Below are positions 19,201 to 29,955 of a stretch of 64,000 nucleotides of DNA, piece by piece. The position numbers were made by a program, and so were the translations under genes. The notes under the pieces were generated by a model that worked only from the letters and a program-made list of their open reading frames with translations, searched no databases and was not told the DNA's origin. Position 1 is the first letter of the stretch; each line of letters opens with the position of its first letter. Origin of the DNA: Burkholderia sp. OK233 (GTDB taxonomy: Bacteria; Pseudomonadota; Gammaproteobacteria; Burkholderiales; Burkholderiaceae); assembly GCF_900230185.1 (NCBI RefSeq), contig NZ_OCSR01000002.1, forward strand, positions 1,550,001 to 1,614,000, written 5' to 3'.

Positions 19201-20049
19201 CGAAGGCGCGTTGTTTGACACCACGAAGTTGAGCTTGAGATCGGTGGACAGTTTGCCGCTCTGCACCACCACGGGCAGCTTGGTCGGCACGTAGGACATG
19301 AGTTGCGGCACGTCGAGCCCGTCGAAGCGCAGCGACACTTCTGATTCGCGCGACGCGGCAAACGGCTTGGTCTTGCCGTCGATCGCAAGCGGACTGCCGT
19401 CGATACGCGCACGCAGCAACGGCTCGACGAAGATATCGGTTTTCGAAGGCAACGTCGCGATGAACGGAATGCCGAGCTTCCATTGATCGATCACGTGCGT
19501 TGCGCCGAGCAGCTTGTCGTCGAAGGTAATCTGGCCGTTTTCGATGCGAATGTTCGACACCGAGAACAGCGTCGGCTTGCTATCGGGCTTGGCCGGTTGC
19601 TTCGAGAATTTCTCGATCAGGTCGGTGAAATTGAAACGCTGCGCATCGTAGCGAACGATATGAAAGCGTGGTGAATCGAGTTGCACTTCATCGACGATCG
19701 GCGCTCCACGAAACAGCGAACTCCAAGACGGCTTCACGATGAGCCGCGAAATATCGACAAAGTCGCCCGCGCCGCCACGCTCGCCGATATGCACGCGATC
19801 GGCTTCGAGCTTGAGCGTGTACGGATTGAGCGCGATGCGGCCGATCGTGACAGGCCGGTCGAGTTGTTTGCTGAGTTGCTGCTCGGCAATGTGGCGAATC
19901 AACGGCGGCGCCGCGAAAAAACCCAGCAGACCGAACAATACGAGGAAGATCAGCAGACCCGTGATGACACGCCGGGTGCGGCGTGACTGCGCGACATCGC
20001 GCACGGTCTGCATGGAAGAGGCGATTGATGCTTTATTGAGGCTTGCCAT
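16267..20049 (-). CDS. DUF748/AsmA-like giant envelope protein with OmpA-like C-terminal end
   Basis: 1260 aa from the ATG at 20049; the longer frame to 20103 has no better start. One N-terminal membrane anchor at about residues 27-48 (VITGLLIFLVLFGLLGFF) is followed by APPLIRHIAEQQLSKQLDRPVT, the opening of AsmA/TamB/DUF748 proteins. A very long beta-rich periplasmic region has two Ala/Ser/Thr-rich low-complexity inserts. Near the C-terminus VEFEPGSAKLSDAADKKL resembles the start of an OmpA-type domain. Bridge-like AsmA relatives act in lipid transport between membranes, so such a role is plausible but unproven. The reverse strand carries a long shadow frame. Confidence 0.85.
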   Translation of the reverse strand: MASLNKASIASSMQTVRDVAQSRRTRRVITGLLIFLVLFGLLGFFAAPPLIRHIAEQQLSKQLDRPVTIGRIALNPYTLKLEADRVHIGERGGAGDFVDISRLIVKPSWSSLFRGAPIVDEVQLDSPRFHIVRYDAQRFNFTDLIEKFSKQPAKPDSKPTLFSVSNIRIENGQITFDDKLLGATHVIDQWKLGIPFIATLPSKTDIFVEPLLRARIDGSPLAIDGKTKPFAASRESEVSLRFDGLDVPQLMSYVPTKLPVVVQSGKLSTDLKLNFVVSNNAPSLRVAGTVDLNDVDVRDQGKAPFFAAHAVHVAAATLEPLKSLYHFDDIRIDAPSASLARDKEGVLSVERMFAPAPAAGASAPASASAATTARNAASAPIEASGATATDKTAPPLDLSIKRFVLNDGTVNVHDEAASRPVDLGLQKLAVTLTDFSTLATAPAHYTLNTDFKDAAGSLGVAGAFGLVAKTANAKLDLKSLPLPLLQPYLDAATAAQVVDGALSANANIGANWSKSPAAVMVTDTQLDLQSLKLAARGSKTPVVSLAQGQVTVKQVDVAGRTADITSVDTTGLMVEAQRLKDGNIDLAALAGPHQAEQQRTAIHAVKKAEAAGPAWHYKIGELNLKDATANFTDNTTPQPVKLSVTPLQLKVQQISDDLSKPLPVDLQATLNKKGTLGVKGDVTATPLKVAVKVNANRLDAAAFEPYFGSKLNALIASALLNANGDLALSQAKALKATYRGDVALVDVRMIDKATSDPFAGWGSLALTNLKADYDEDGTVVDAGRVTFTKFYGRVLLDAQGKLNLKDVVAHESGAAQSLTRDKSGGHEPVPLTPQAASAPEVASAPVPASSTSSATVTAATPPQSPVKLHFGQLVLQQGRVTYTDNFIKPNFTANLVGIQGTVGAFGTQSTTPAPVDIAAKLAANGPLSIRGTVNPLIAKPALDLTASAHDIELTNLTPYSAKYAGYPITKGKLNVDLHYKLDNDQLNANNHIFIDQLTFGDHVENDTATKLPVRLAISLLKNSRGEIDVNLPVSGSLSNPEFSIGGLIWHAVLNLLQKAVTAPFSLIANAFGGSGEELGYVEFEPGSAKLSDAADKKLDTIVKALADKSSIRIDLIGRVDPAIDGPGLRAQYVERQVKQQKIKDVVGNGESVDLSTVTVDPKEYDKYLSKAYKSADFKKPRNFVGLTKSLPDDEMKAAMAANAPIDDASLRQLAQQRAQAVQQYFEGKIDSSRVFIVAPKLDADGIKDKGATTRVDFGLK

Positions 20050-20182
20050 GCTCGGTCTTGGGTAATGCGGCGGCAAGCCCGCCGCGAAACGAAAATCCCG
20101 CAAGCGGCAGTATAAGTGGTGAATCTTACGCGGGATATAAATGTAAGCCGTGGCTTACACATTGTTGCACGCTAAACGCCGC

Positions 20183-20254
20183 ATGTCCGCCGGCGCGAAG
20201 CGGCGGACATGATTTATGCGTCACTCATACCTTGCTGTCACCGCAGTGACGCAT
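20183..20254. repeat. two tandem perfect inverted repeats
   Basis: ATGTCCGCCG at 20183-20192 pairs perfectly with 20201-20210 (10-bp stem, 8-base loop). ATGCGTCACT at 20216-20225 pairs perfectly with 20245-20254 (10-bp stem, 19-base loop). They lie downstream of the DUF1254 gene, 72 to 143 bases beyond its stop. They may terminate or protect its mRNA, though no T run follows on the minus strand. Confidence 0.7.
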
Positions 20255-20326
20255 AGCGTTCATGCACTTCACTGCCCCGCTTCACCGAGGCATTTCATTG
20301 GCGAACTTCATCGGCGTCGACGCAAT

Positions 20327-21748
20327 TCACTGACGCACGACGGCCGGCGGTTCCCAGCTGCCGTCCGTCGCTTGCGGCTTCGGTGCATACAAACGCAGCA
20401 TCAGCTGCAGATCGGCGCGCGGCGCCGGCAGCCAATTGCCGCTCTTGCCGCGCGTTGACGACACCGTCACGTCAAGCGAGCCGTCGCGATTGCGGCGCGC
20501 GCCGTTGCGATCGCCCACCGCGAGACGCGCCGGCGCGCTTTCCCCTAACGCGCCGTCCTTCGTGTAGGCGGTGATCGACCAGAAGCCGCGCACCGGCGGC
20601 AACTGGGTCGGCGCGAAATGGATCACGTAGCGGTTCGCGCCGTTGAGGGCATGACCGTCGCTGTCCTGGGTGATGACCGCGCGCACCTCATCGTCCCTTG
20701 TGCCGATGCCCGGTTGGGTCACCGCGGCGTAAGCGCGCATTGCATAGTCGGGACCGTAATTGCCCACGCCGTCGCCGAACCAGTTCCAGCCGTTGCCGCT
20801 CAGCAGATTGGACGGCGGCGTGACGACACGCTGGTGGCCGTCGGCGAGGCCCGCGGCGATCGCCTCGGGTGCGCTCGGCAGCTTCACCGGATCGCCAGGC
20901 GTCACGCCGAAATCCGAAAGAATTTTCAGCGCATGCGGATCGGCCGGCGCCGGCGGGTTGTCCGGCAAGGCCTGCGCGAGCCGGCTGAAGAAGCCGTTCG
21001 CGTCGAGCGCGGCAACTTGCGCGGCCGGGGTGCCGGAAGCGGCCGCGGCGGCGGCATCGGCGGCATTGCTGCTCGGCGGCGTAATCGATACCGAGCGCGT
21101 GTCGCCCGCGTAGACGCTCAGCGGTGCGACGCGGATGGCGCGCTGCAGCTTGCGCACCGTCGTCAGATCGCGGGTGCCGTTCGACTGGATGCGCACGCTC
21201 ACCCACGCGTTGCGGGTCGGCACGTCGACGCGCTTCACGCCCTCGGGCAGATCGCCCTGCCAACCCGGGCCGACGAAAGCAATCGTTTGCGCCTTGATGC
21301 CTGCGGCGCGGGTGGCGAATTGCGAACTGGTCGACCAGACGACGTTGGTCCACATATCGAGCACGCGGGCGTCGACGTAGCGACCGCGCGAGTCGGGCAG
21401 CGAGACGATCACCGGCTCGCTGCCGACGTCCAGCCAGCCGGTCGAGTCGAGCGTGTCGAGACTCGGCTGCTGCGGATTGGCTGCGCCGATCGGCGGCAAG
21501 GCCTGCGCGTGGCGCAGCGTATTGAGCGGCGCCTGGCCGGGATCGGTGCCGACCGCCGCGTCGCGCGCGACACCCATCAGCACCAGCGGATAGCCGAATA
21601 CGTACGAATCGGCGACTTCGTCCTTGATCCAGCTGTTGGTTTTTTGCGTCGTGGACGGAATCGACGCGCAACCAGCCAGAAATGCGAGGCCTGCGAGCGA
21701 TGCGCAGGTCCAGTGAAGCGAAAACAGTTCTTGGCGATTTTTTATCAT
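20327..21748 (-). CDS. DUF1254/DUF1214-family lipoprotein
   Basis: 473 aa. Lipoprotein signal with lipobox LAGC (Cys27). The N-terminal DUF1254 part has SYVFGYPLVLMGVARD and TNVVWSTSSQF. The C-terminal DUF1214 part has NRYVIHFAPTQLPPVRGFWSIT. These domains always occur together in proteins of unknown function found in cell envelopes of proteobacteria. No operon partner; the upstream 362 bases separate it from copA. Confidence 0.88.
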   Translation of the reverse strand: MIKNRQELFSLHWTCASLAGLAFLAGCASIPSTTQKTNSWIKDEVADSYVFGYPLVLMGVARDAAVGTDPGQAPLNTLRHAQALPPIGAANPQQPSLDTLDSTGWLDVGSEPVIVSLPDSRGRYVDARVLDMWTNVVWSTSSQFATRAAGIKAQTIAFVGPGWQGDLPEGVKRVDVPTRNAWVSVRIQSNGTRDLTTVRKLQRAIRVAPLSVYAGDTRSVSITPPSSNAADAAAAAASGTPAAQVAALDANGFFSRLAQALPDNPPAPADPHALKILSDFGVTPGDPVKLPSAPEAIAAGLADGHQRVVTPPSNLLSGNGWNWFGDGVGNYGPDYAMRAYAAVTQPGIGTRDDEVRAVITQDSDGHALNGANRYVIHFAPTQLPPVRGFWSITAYTKDGALGESAPARLAVGDRNGARRNRDGSLDVTVSSTRGKSGNWLPAPRADLQLMLRLYAPKPQATDGSWEPPAVVRQ

Positions 21749-22110
21749 TCGTTCAGGTGGCAGAACGTGCGGTCCTAAGGGAGACGTCGGTACACAGCGA
21801 AACCAGTTTGCGTGGCCTCCCTAAGCCCAGCGCAGCCAGGCCACGGCTCGCGATTCCGACAACATCGGGTTGTATCGTATCCTTGCTCACCAGGCAAGCG
21901 CAAAGGCAGGCAAAGGCAGGAATAGCGCTTGGTAATACGCGCGCGGACACCCTTTAGCGTACCGTTGACGATTTTTGCCGCTCCCGCGCGGGTTCTTTGT
22001 CTTCGCAGCTCGCGCCACCGCCCCGATCGACTGGCAGACATCCCGGGCGCTTTCGGCAGCGCGTTCTGATAGCCCGTATGGCGGCTCTTCAGCGCGCCAC
22101 AAAAACATCC
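21749..22110. other. divergent intergenic region, nothing assigned
   Basis: 362 bases between the DUF1254 lipoprotein (minus) and the copA promoter (plus). It must carry the lipoprotein's promoter, but I could not pick a convincing one. No cueR-like gene, hairpin or repeat is seen here. Confidence 0.5.
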
Positions 22111-22141
22111 TTGACCTTCCCATCATGGGAAGGTCAATACT
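22111..22141 (+). promoter_or_regulatory. CueR/MerR-type copper promoter of copA
   Basis: TTGACCTTCCC at the left and GGGAAGGTCAA at the right form a 27-bp palindrome (22111-22137) with only its centre unpaired. The -35 is TTGACC (22111-22116) and the -10 is AATACT (22136-22141), giving a 19-bp spacer. The overlong spacer with the dyad between -35 and -10 is the hallmark of MerR-family activation; this base sequence matches CueR sites of copper exporters. Confidence 0.9.
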
Positions 22142-22184
22142 AGGTTCGTGATGCGGCCCAATGCCGCGACGAGCCTTGCCTGCC

Positions 22185-24851
<2,667 letters not shown>

Positions 24852-24867
24852 AAGGCAGCGCAAGGCG

Positions 24868-24885
24868 AAGCATTACGTAATGCTT
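24868..24885. terminator. 18-bp perfect palindrome after copA
   Basis: AAGCATTACGTAATGCTT is perfectly self-complementary, starts 17 bases after the copA stop and is followed by TTCG. It may be a weak terminator or a protein-binding palindrome. Confidence 0.5.
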
Positions 24886-24895
24886 TCGAAAATTC

Positions 24896-24922
24896 TAAAG
24901 TTATCGGTACTTCGGCCGTAAT
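24896..24922 (+). promoter_or_regulatory. sigma-28 (FliA)-type promoter of a chemoreceptor gene
   Basis: TAAAGTTA at 24896-24903, 11 bases, then GCCGTAAT at 24915-24922. The FliA consensus is TAAAGTTT-N11-GCCGATAA. The site ends 70 bases before the start of the receptor gene, on its strand. Confidence 0.75.
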
Positions 24923-24992
24923 TCTGACATAGGTGTAAACCATCCATTCGCATGGTTTGCGCACCACCTGTCACTCCTTACTCCGAACGCCC

Positions 24993-26966
24993 ATGGAATT
25001 TCTCTCTTTGCGCCGCGCCAGTGTCGGCGCCCGGCTTGCCGTGCTGTCGTGCGTGCTGGTGGCATTGATTTTCGCCGGCTTTACGTGGGCGCTCACGCGC
25101 AGCGCCGGCAAGCAGGTCAGCGATCAGGTGCTCGAACGCATCGCCGATAAGGATCGCTCGATCGCCGCAATGATCACGCTGTTCGACAAGGCGCTGTCCG
25201 CCGAAGTCGATCGCTCGATGTCGCTGTTCGCGAGCTTCCTGCCGACCGGCTACACGCTCGACGACAGCCAGAAAGTCGACATCAACGGCGTCGCCACGCC
25301 GACCATCAAGGCGGGCGACAAAGTCCTGAACATGGACTTCTCGATTCCCGACCAGTTTCTCGAACGCAGCGGCGTGGTGGCCACCGTGTTCGCACGCAGC
25401 GGCGACGATTTCGTCCGCGTGACGACTTCGCTGAAGAAGCAGGACGGCTCGCGTGCGATCGGCACGCTGCTCGACCGCAAGGGGCCGGCGTACGCGCTGA
25501 TCCTCTCGAACAAATCCTATACGGGACTTGCCACGCTGTTTGGCAAACGGCTGATTACGGAATATCGGCCGATTACGGACGCGAGCGGTCGCGTGATCGG
25601 CGCGCTGTTTGTCGGCGTGAACGTGGACAAGGAGATCCAATCGGTCGAAGACGGCATCAGCAAACTGAAAATCGGCGACAGCGGCTACTACTTTGTGGTC
25701 AATGCCTCGAAAGGCGCGGATCGCGGCAAGCTGATCGTGCATCCGGCCGCCACCGGCCAGAACGCGGACAACGCGAACGCGCCGTATCAGCAGATGCTCG
25801 ACATGAAAGAAGGCCAGCTCGAATTCAGTTCCGCCGATGCGACGCTCGGCGAGCGCAACGCGCGCGACAAATTCGTGTCGTTCATCACCGTGCCAGAATG
25901 GCAATGGCTGGTGGGCGGCGTCGCGCCGCACGACGAGGTGATGGCGGACGTCGTCACTACGCGCAATAAATTTCTGCTGATCGGTTTCGCGCTGGTCGGC
26001 GTGTTCGCGATTGTGTTCCTGATCGCCGTGCGCCGCCTCGTGAGCCGTCCGCTCGATGAAGCCGCGAAGGCGTCGGAACGCTTCGCCTCGGGCGATCTGA
26101 GCGTGCGCGTGGGGAAGGGTGCGAATGCGCGCGCCGACGAAATCGGCCGCCTGATGCAGTCGATCGACGGCATCGGCGAAGGCCTCGCGCGCATCGTTTC
26201 GCAAGTGCGCAATGCGTCGACGGATATGTCGGAAGGGACCGAAAAGATCGTCACCGGCAGCGGCAACATCGCTGCGCGTATTGCCACGCAGGCGAGCAGC
26301 CTTGAAGAAACGGCGGCCAGCATGGAACAGATCACGTCGACCGTGCAGCAGAACGCCGACCATGCCGCGCAGGCCAACACGCTCGTCACGAATGCCGCGG
26401 ACGCCGCAGTCGAAGGCGGCCGTGCCGTCGAACGCGTGGTCTCGACGATGGGCGAGATCAGCCGCTCGTCGCAGAAGATCGCCGAGATCACCAGCGTGAT
26501 CGAAGGCATCGCGTTCCAGACCAATATCCTTGCGTTGAACGCTGCCGTCGAAGCGGCGCGCGCCGGCGAACATGGCCGGGGCTTTGCGGTGGTGGCGTCG
26601 GAAGTGCGCGCGCTGGCGCAGCGCAGCGCGGCTTCGGTGAAGGAGATCGACGGGCTGATCGCCGCCTCCACGGCGACCGTTCAAAGCGGTTTCCGGATCG
26701 CGGAGGAAGCGAGCTCGACGATGCAGGGCATCGTTCAGCAGGTCGGCCAGGTGCGCGCGATCATGGCGGAGATCAGCGTTGCGTCACGCGAGCAATCGGG
26801 TGGCATCGAGCAGGTCAATCTCGCTGTCACGCAGATCGGCGAGGCGACTCAACAGAATGCGACGATCGTCGGCGAGGCGGAACTCGCGGCGGCTGAATTG
26901 CGCGATCAGGCTGCTCGGCTTGCGCAGGTGGTGAGTGTGTTCAAGCTGGAGGCTGGGCGGGACTAA
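24993..26966 (+). CDS. methyl-accepting chemotaxis protein with periplasmic Cache-type sensor
   Basis: 657 aa from the ATG at 24993. TM1 is about 12-32 and TM2 about 327-348. The large periplasmic region between them (TVFARSGDDFVRVTTSL, NKSYTGLATLFGK, GVNVDKEIQSVEDGISK) resembles Cache_3-Cache_2 double sensors of small carboxylates. A HAMP domain follows (RRLVSRPLDEAAKASERFASG). The signalling hairpin tip reads ITSVIEGIAFQTNILALNAAVEAARAGE with the flanking AVVASEVRALAQR helix. There is no C-terminal CheR-docking pentapeptide. A sigma-28-like promoter places it in the flagellar regulon. Confidence 0.94.
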   Translation: MEFLSLRRASVGARLAVLSCVLVALIFAGFTWALTRSAGKQVSDQVLERIADKDRSIAAMITLFDKALSAEVDRSMSLFASFLPTGYTLDDSQKVDINGVATPTIKAGDKVLNMDFSIPDQFLERSGVVATVFARSGDDFVRVTTSLKKQDGSRAIGTLLDRKGPAYALILSNKSYTGLATLFGKRLITEYRPITDASGRVIGALFVGVNVDKEIQSVEDGISKLKIGDSGYYFVVNASKGADRGKLIVHPAATGQNADNANAPYQQMLDMKEGQLEFSSADATLGERNARDKFVSFITVPEWQWLVGGVAPHDEVMADVVTTRNKFLLIGFALVGVFAIVFLIAVRRLVSRPLDEAAKASERFASGDLSVRVGKGANARADEIGRLMQSIDGIGEGLARIVSQVRNASTDMSEGTEKIVTGSGNIAARIATQASSLEETAASMEQITSTVQQNADHAAQANTLVTNAADAAVEGGRAVERVVSTMGEISRSSQKIAEITSVIEGIAFQTNILALNAAVEAARAGEHGRGFAVVASEVRALAQRSAASVKEIDGLIAASTATVQSGFRIAEEASSTMQGIVQQVGQVRAIMAEISVASREQSGGIEQVNLAVTQIGEATQQNATIVGEAELAAAELRDQAARLAQVVSVFKLEAGRD

Positions 26967-27018
26967 AGCATTGCCTATGTAACGGCGCGGCGCCTTGCCG
27001 CGCCGCCGTGCGCCGTGA

Positions 27019-27672
27019 TCAAAACTCAACGTCCAGTTCGTCGATCTCCTCCACTTCCTGCTGCGCGTCTACGATCCATTGCTGCATCTCTGGCAGCGCC
27101 ATGATGCGCTGCCCATAGTCGACAATCTCCGGATCCAGCTTGACGTCGTAGGTCACGAAACGCGTCACAACCGGCGCGTACATCGCATCCGCCGCACTGC
27201 GCTCGCCGAACAGAAACGGTCCGCCATACTGCTTCAGGCATTCGCTCCAGATCGTCACGATGCGATCGATATCCGATTGCGCCCGTGCCCACACCTTGAA
27301 GCCCGGAAAATGCGCTTTCAGATTCATCGGCAACGCCGAGCGCAGCGAACCAAAACCCGAATGCATCTCGCCGCAGATCGAGCGGCAATGCGCTCGCGCG
27401 CGGATGTCTTTGGGCAATAGCGCCGCTTCCGGCTTCAGTTCGTTCAGATATTCGGCAATCGCGAGGGTGTCCCAGACCTTGATGCCGTCGTGAAAGAGAC
27501 ATGGCACCAGAATCGACGGTGACAGCAACAACAATTCGGCGCGCGCGGCGGGATCGTCGATCGGCATCACGATCTCTTCGAACGGCAGGCCGCTGAATTT
27601 GGTCAGCAGCCAACCGCGCAGCGACCACGACGAATAGTTCTTGCTGCTGATGGTGAGGGTGGTATTCGCCAT
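27019..27672 (-). CDS. glutathione S-transferase family protein
   Basis: 217 aa from the ATG at 27672, with GGAGGAG 7 bases upstream. The thioredoxin-like N-terminal domain (1-80) has ISSKNYSSWSLRGWLLTKF, where the Ser residues replace the classical Tyr as candidate activator, then ILVPCLFHDGIKVWDTLAIAEYL in the glutathione-binding region. The helical C-terminal domain has FLFGERSAADAMYAPVVTRF. Most likely a cytosolic detoxification enzyme of unknown substrate. Divergent from the PHB depolymerase gene. Confidence 0.9.
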   Translation of the reverse strand: MANTTLTISSKNYSSWSLRGWLLTKFSGLPFEEIVMPIDDPAARAELLLLSPSILVPCLFHDGIKVWDTLAIAEYLNELKPEAALLPKDIRARAHCRSICGEMHSGFGSLRSALPMNLKAHFPGFKVWARAQSDIDRIVTIWSECLKQYGGPFLFGERSAADAMYAPVVTRFVTYDVKLDPEIVDYGQRIMALPEMQQWIVDAQQEVEEIDELDVEF

Positions 27673-27833
27673 ACGATTCTCCTCCAGATGAGGCGTTCGT
27701 CCGACGCCTGACGATGCGCATGCACGTTGTCGTGCGCGGGCGCACCAAAGCGCGGCAAATTCGGCCCGCCCCCGTGACCGGCGCAAATGCTATGCCAACG
27801 TGCAGTGACGGCCGCGCCAGTGCGACTGCACGA

Positions 27834-27850
27834 TTGGCACATGACTTGCC
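27834..27850 (+). promoter_or_regulatory. sigma-54 (RpoN)-type -24/-12 promoter
   Basis: TTGGCAC at 27834-27840, 5 bases, then TTGC at 27846-27849. This matches TGGCAC-N5-TTGC exactly. The predicted transcription start lies near 27861, about 30 bases before the phaZ start codon. No enhancer site was identified. Confidence 0.7.
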
Positions 27851-27891
27851 TCTATTCGGGTTCCTTCCTTTCCTGCACTCGTGCGAAGGTT

Positions 27892-29349
27892 ATGAACCTG
27901 TTCGCATATCCCACATACCAGGCTTTCGCCGACATGATGCTGCCGATGCGGCACGGCGCAGCGCTGGTGAATCATTCGCTCGACGCCTGGCCCGCGTTTG
28001 GCGATACGTCGCATGGCCGTTCGATACGCGCGGCCTGCGAGTTGTTGACGCTTGCTGGACTCACGCCTGTCAGGCCACCGTTCGGCATCGATAGCGTGGT
28101 GACGGAAGGCAAATCCGTACAGATCGTCGAAGAAGTCGCGGCGCACACGCCGTTCTGTTCGCTGCTGCATTTCCGTAAAGACACCGCGCCGTCTCATCCG
28201 CAACCGCGCGTGCTGGTGATCGCGCCCATGTCCGGCCACTTCGCGACGCTGCTGCGCGGCACCGTGCGCACGATGCTGGCTGAGCACGACGTTTACATCA
28301 CCGATTGGCACAATCCGCGTGACGTGCCGCTGAGCCAGGGCCGTTTCGGCTTCAACGAATACGTACGGCACGTGATCGATTTCATCGAAACGATCGGGCC
28401 GGGCGCGCATCTGCTGGCGGTGTGCCAGCCGACGGTCGCCGCTTTGGCCGCGGTCGCGCTAATGGCCGCCGATGACAACCCCGCGCAGCCTGCCAGCATG
28501 ACGCTGATGGCCGGCCCGCTCGACACCCGCATCAACCCGACGCGCGTCAACGAACTGGCCAAAAGCAAGCCGATCGAGTGGTTCGAGCAGAACCTGATCA
28601 GCGCGGTACCGTTCGGTTTTGCGGGCGCGCACCGCCGCGTGTATCCCGGCTTCGTGCAGCTGACCGCGTTCATGGCGATGAACCTCAACCGCCATCTCGA
28701 CTCGTTCGAGACCATGCATTACGAGCGCGCCAAAGGCGATTCGGCGAAGGCCGATACGATCCGCACTTTCTACGAAGAATACTTCGCGACCATGGACTTG
28801 ACTGCCGATTTTTATCTGGAGACCGTTGATACGGTTTTTCAGCGACACGCGCTGCCGTTGCATGAACTCGAGGTGGAAGGACGGCTTGTGGAGCCTTCGA
28901 AGATTCGACGTACTGCACTGCTGACCGTAGAGGGCGAGAAGGACGATATCTGCGCGGTTGGGCAGACGCTCGCTGCTCAGGATATGTGCGACAAGTTGAG
29001 GCCTTATCTGAAGACGCATCATGTGCAGACCGGTGTAGGGCACTATGGCGTGTTCAATGGACATCGGTGGGAACGGCAGATCTATCCACGCGTGCGGGCC
29101 GTGATTTACGACAACGAACCGCGTGCGGTGGTGGTGAGTTCGCGGGCGCGGACGATTCAGCCGGTGTCGGTGGCTGCGGCTTCGGAAGCGACCGCGTCAG
29201 CCCCGGCTGCCGCGGCGGTGGTCGATGTCGAGGTGGATTCGGCGGCGGTGACTGCCTCGCCGAACGGGGTTGGCGCGGGACCGGGCTCCGCCGTCAAACC
29301 GCAAGCCTCACGGTCCACGCGACGACGGCCACCCGCGACGCAATCGTGA
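27892..29349 (+). CDS. phaZ: intracellular polyhydroxyalkanoate (PHB) depolymerase
   Basis: 485 aa from the ATG at 27892 (GAAGG just upstream; it aligns with the family's MNLFAYPTYQAF..., earlier starts do not). It degrades stored PHB granules. The nucleophile is Cys178 in LLAVCQPTVAAL, as in Ralstonia PhaZa1. The triad is completed by the Asp in VEGEKDDIC and His in GVGHYGVFNG. The family is about 400-420 residues; here a further about 70-residue Ala/Val/Ser-rich tail with a basic end (STRRRPP) is added. A sigma-54-like promoter precedes it, fitting control by nitrogen or carbon status. Confidence 0.93.
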   Translation: MNLFAYPTYQAFADMMLPMRHGAALVNHSLDAWPAFGDTSHGRSIRAACELLTLAGLTPVRPPFGIDSVVTEGKSVQIVEEVAAHTPFCSLLHFRKDTAPSHPQPRVLVIAPMSGHFATLLRGTVRTMLAEHDVYITDWHNPRDVPLSQGRFGFNEYVRHVIDFIETIGPGAHLLAVCQPTVAALAAVALMAADDNPAQPASMTLMAGPLDTRINPTRVNELAKSKPIEWFEQNLISAVPFGFAGAHRRVYPGFVQLTAFMAMNLNRHLDSFETMHYERAKGDSAKADTIRTFYEEYFATMDLTADFYLETVDTVFQRHALPLHELEVEGRLVEPSKIRRTALLTVEGEKDDICAVGQTLAAQDMCDKLRPYLKTHHVQTGVGHYGVFNGHRWERQIYPRVRAVIYDNEPRAVVVSSRARTIQPVSVAAASEATASAPAAAAVVDVEVDSAAVTASPNGVGAGPGSAVKPQASRSTRRRPPATQS

Positions 29350-29350
29350 G

Positions 29351-29785
29351 TCAAGCCACGGCGCTCTTCCACGGCTGCACCGCCGGGACTTCGCACGGAC
29401 CTTCGACTTCGATCGACTTGAAATCGGCCGGCGACACGATCTCGATGTACTCCATATCTTCGGAGTAATCGAACAGATAGTGGACGATGCCAGGCGCTTG
29501 ATGCACGCAATCGCCGGCGGCGACGAGCGTCTCCTTGTCGCCATACATGAAGCGCGCCCAGCCCTTCAACATGATCACAATGTGGAAATCGGCCTCATGA
29601 CGGTGCCAACCGGTGCCTTGCTCTGGTGCGTGATTCGCCTTGACGAGTTGCGCGAGCACCTTGCCGCCGGTTGCCTGCGCGATACCTAAATCGCGGTAGA
29701 GAAAAAAGTCGCGTAGGCCCTGATCCACGTAGGACGTGTCTTGCGGACGGACATGGCTGAACTGCGTAGCGAATTCGGTGGACAT
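29351..29785 (-). CDS. cupin-domain protein
   Basis: 144 aa from the ATG at 29785 (AGAGGAG upstream). A single cupin fold is seen: motif 1 as GTGWHRHEADFHIVIMLKG (His-x-His and Glu metal ligands) and motif 2 as APGIVHYLFDYSED. The end, EIVSPADFKSIEVEGP, is typical of small stand-alone cupins of unknown substrate. It converges on phaZ with one base between the stops. Metal binding is likely; enzymatic role cannot be told. Confidence 0.85.
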   Translation of the reverse strand: MSTEFATQFSHVRPQDTSYVDQGLRDFFLYRDLGIAQATGGKVLAQLVKANHAPEQGTGWHRHEADFHIVIMLKGWARFMYGDKETLVAAGDCVHQAPGIVHYLFDYSEDMEYIEIVSPADFKSIEVEGPCEVPAVQPWKSAVA

Positions 29786-29955
29786 GATCGCGCTCCTCTT
29801 GAGTGAGCCGGCAGTTGAAAACGACGCGTTGGAGCGTCGGTTGCAAGCATCAAGCGGGCCAGTTTGCAGGGCTCTGGCTTTGCGTTTCGCGGAGGCGATC
29901 AGGTGGGTGCCGCGCCGCATTGCGCGGCGCGAGATGATTCAAACGCTTTGGGTGC

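Noticed and set aside
16657..19218. An 853-codon plus-strand open frame
   Set aside because: It lies wholly antisense to the DUF748 gene, is extremely Arg-rich and has no domain pattern. It follows from GC-biased third codon positions.
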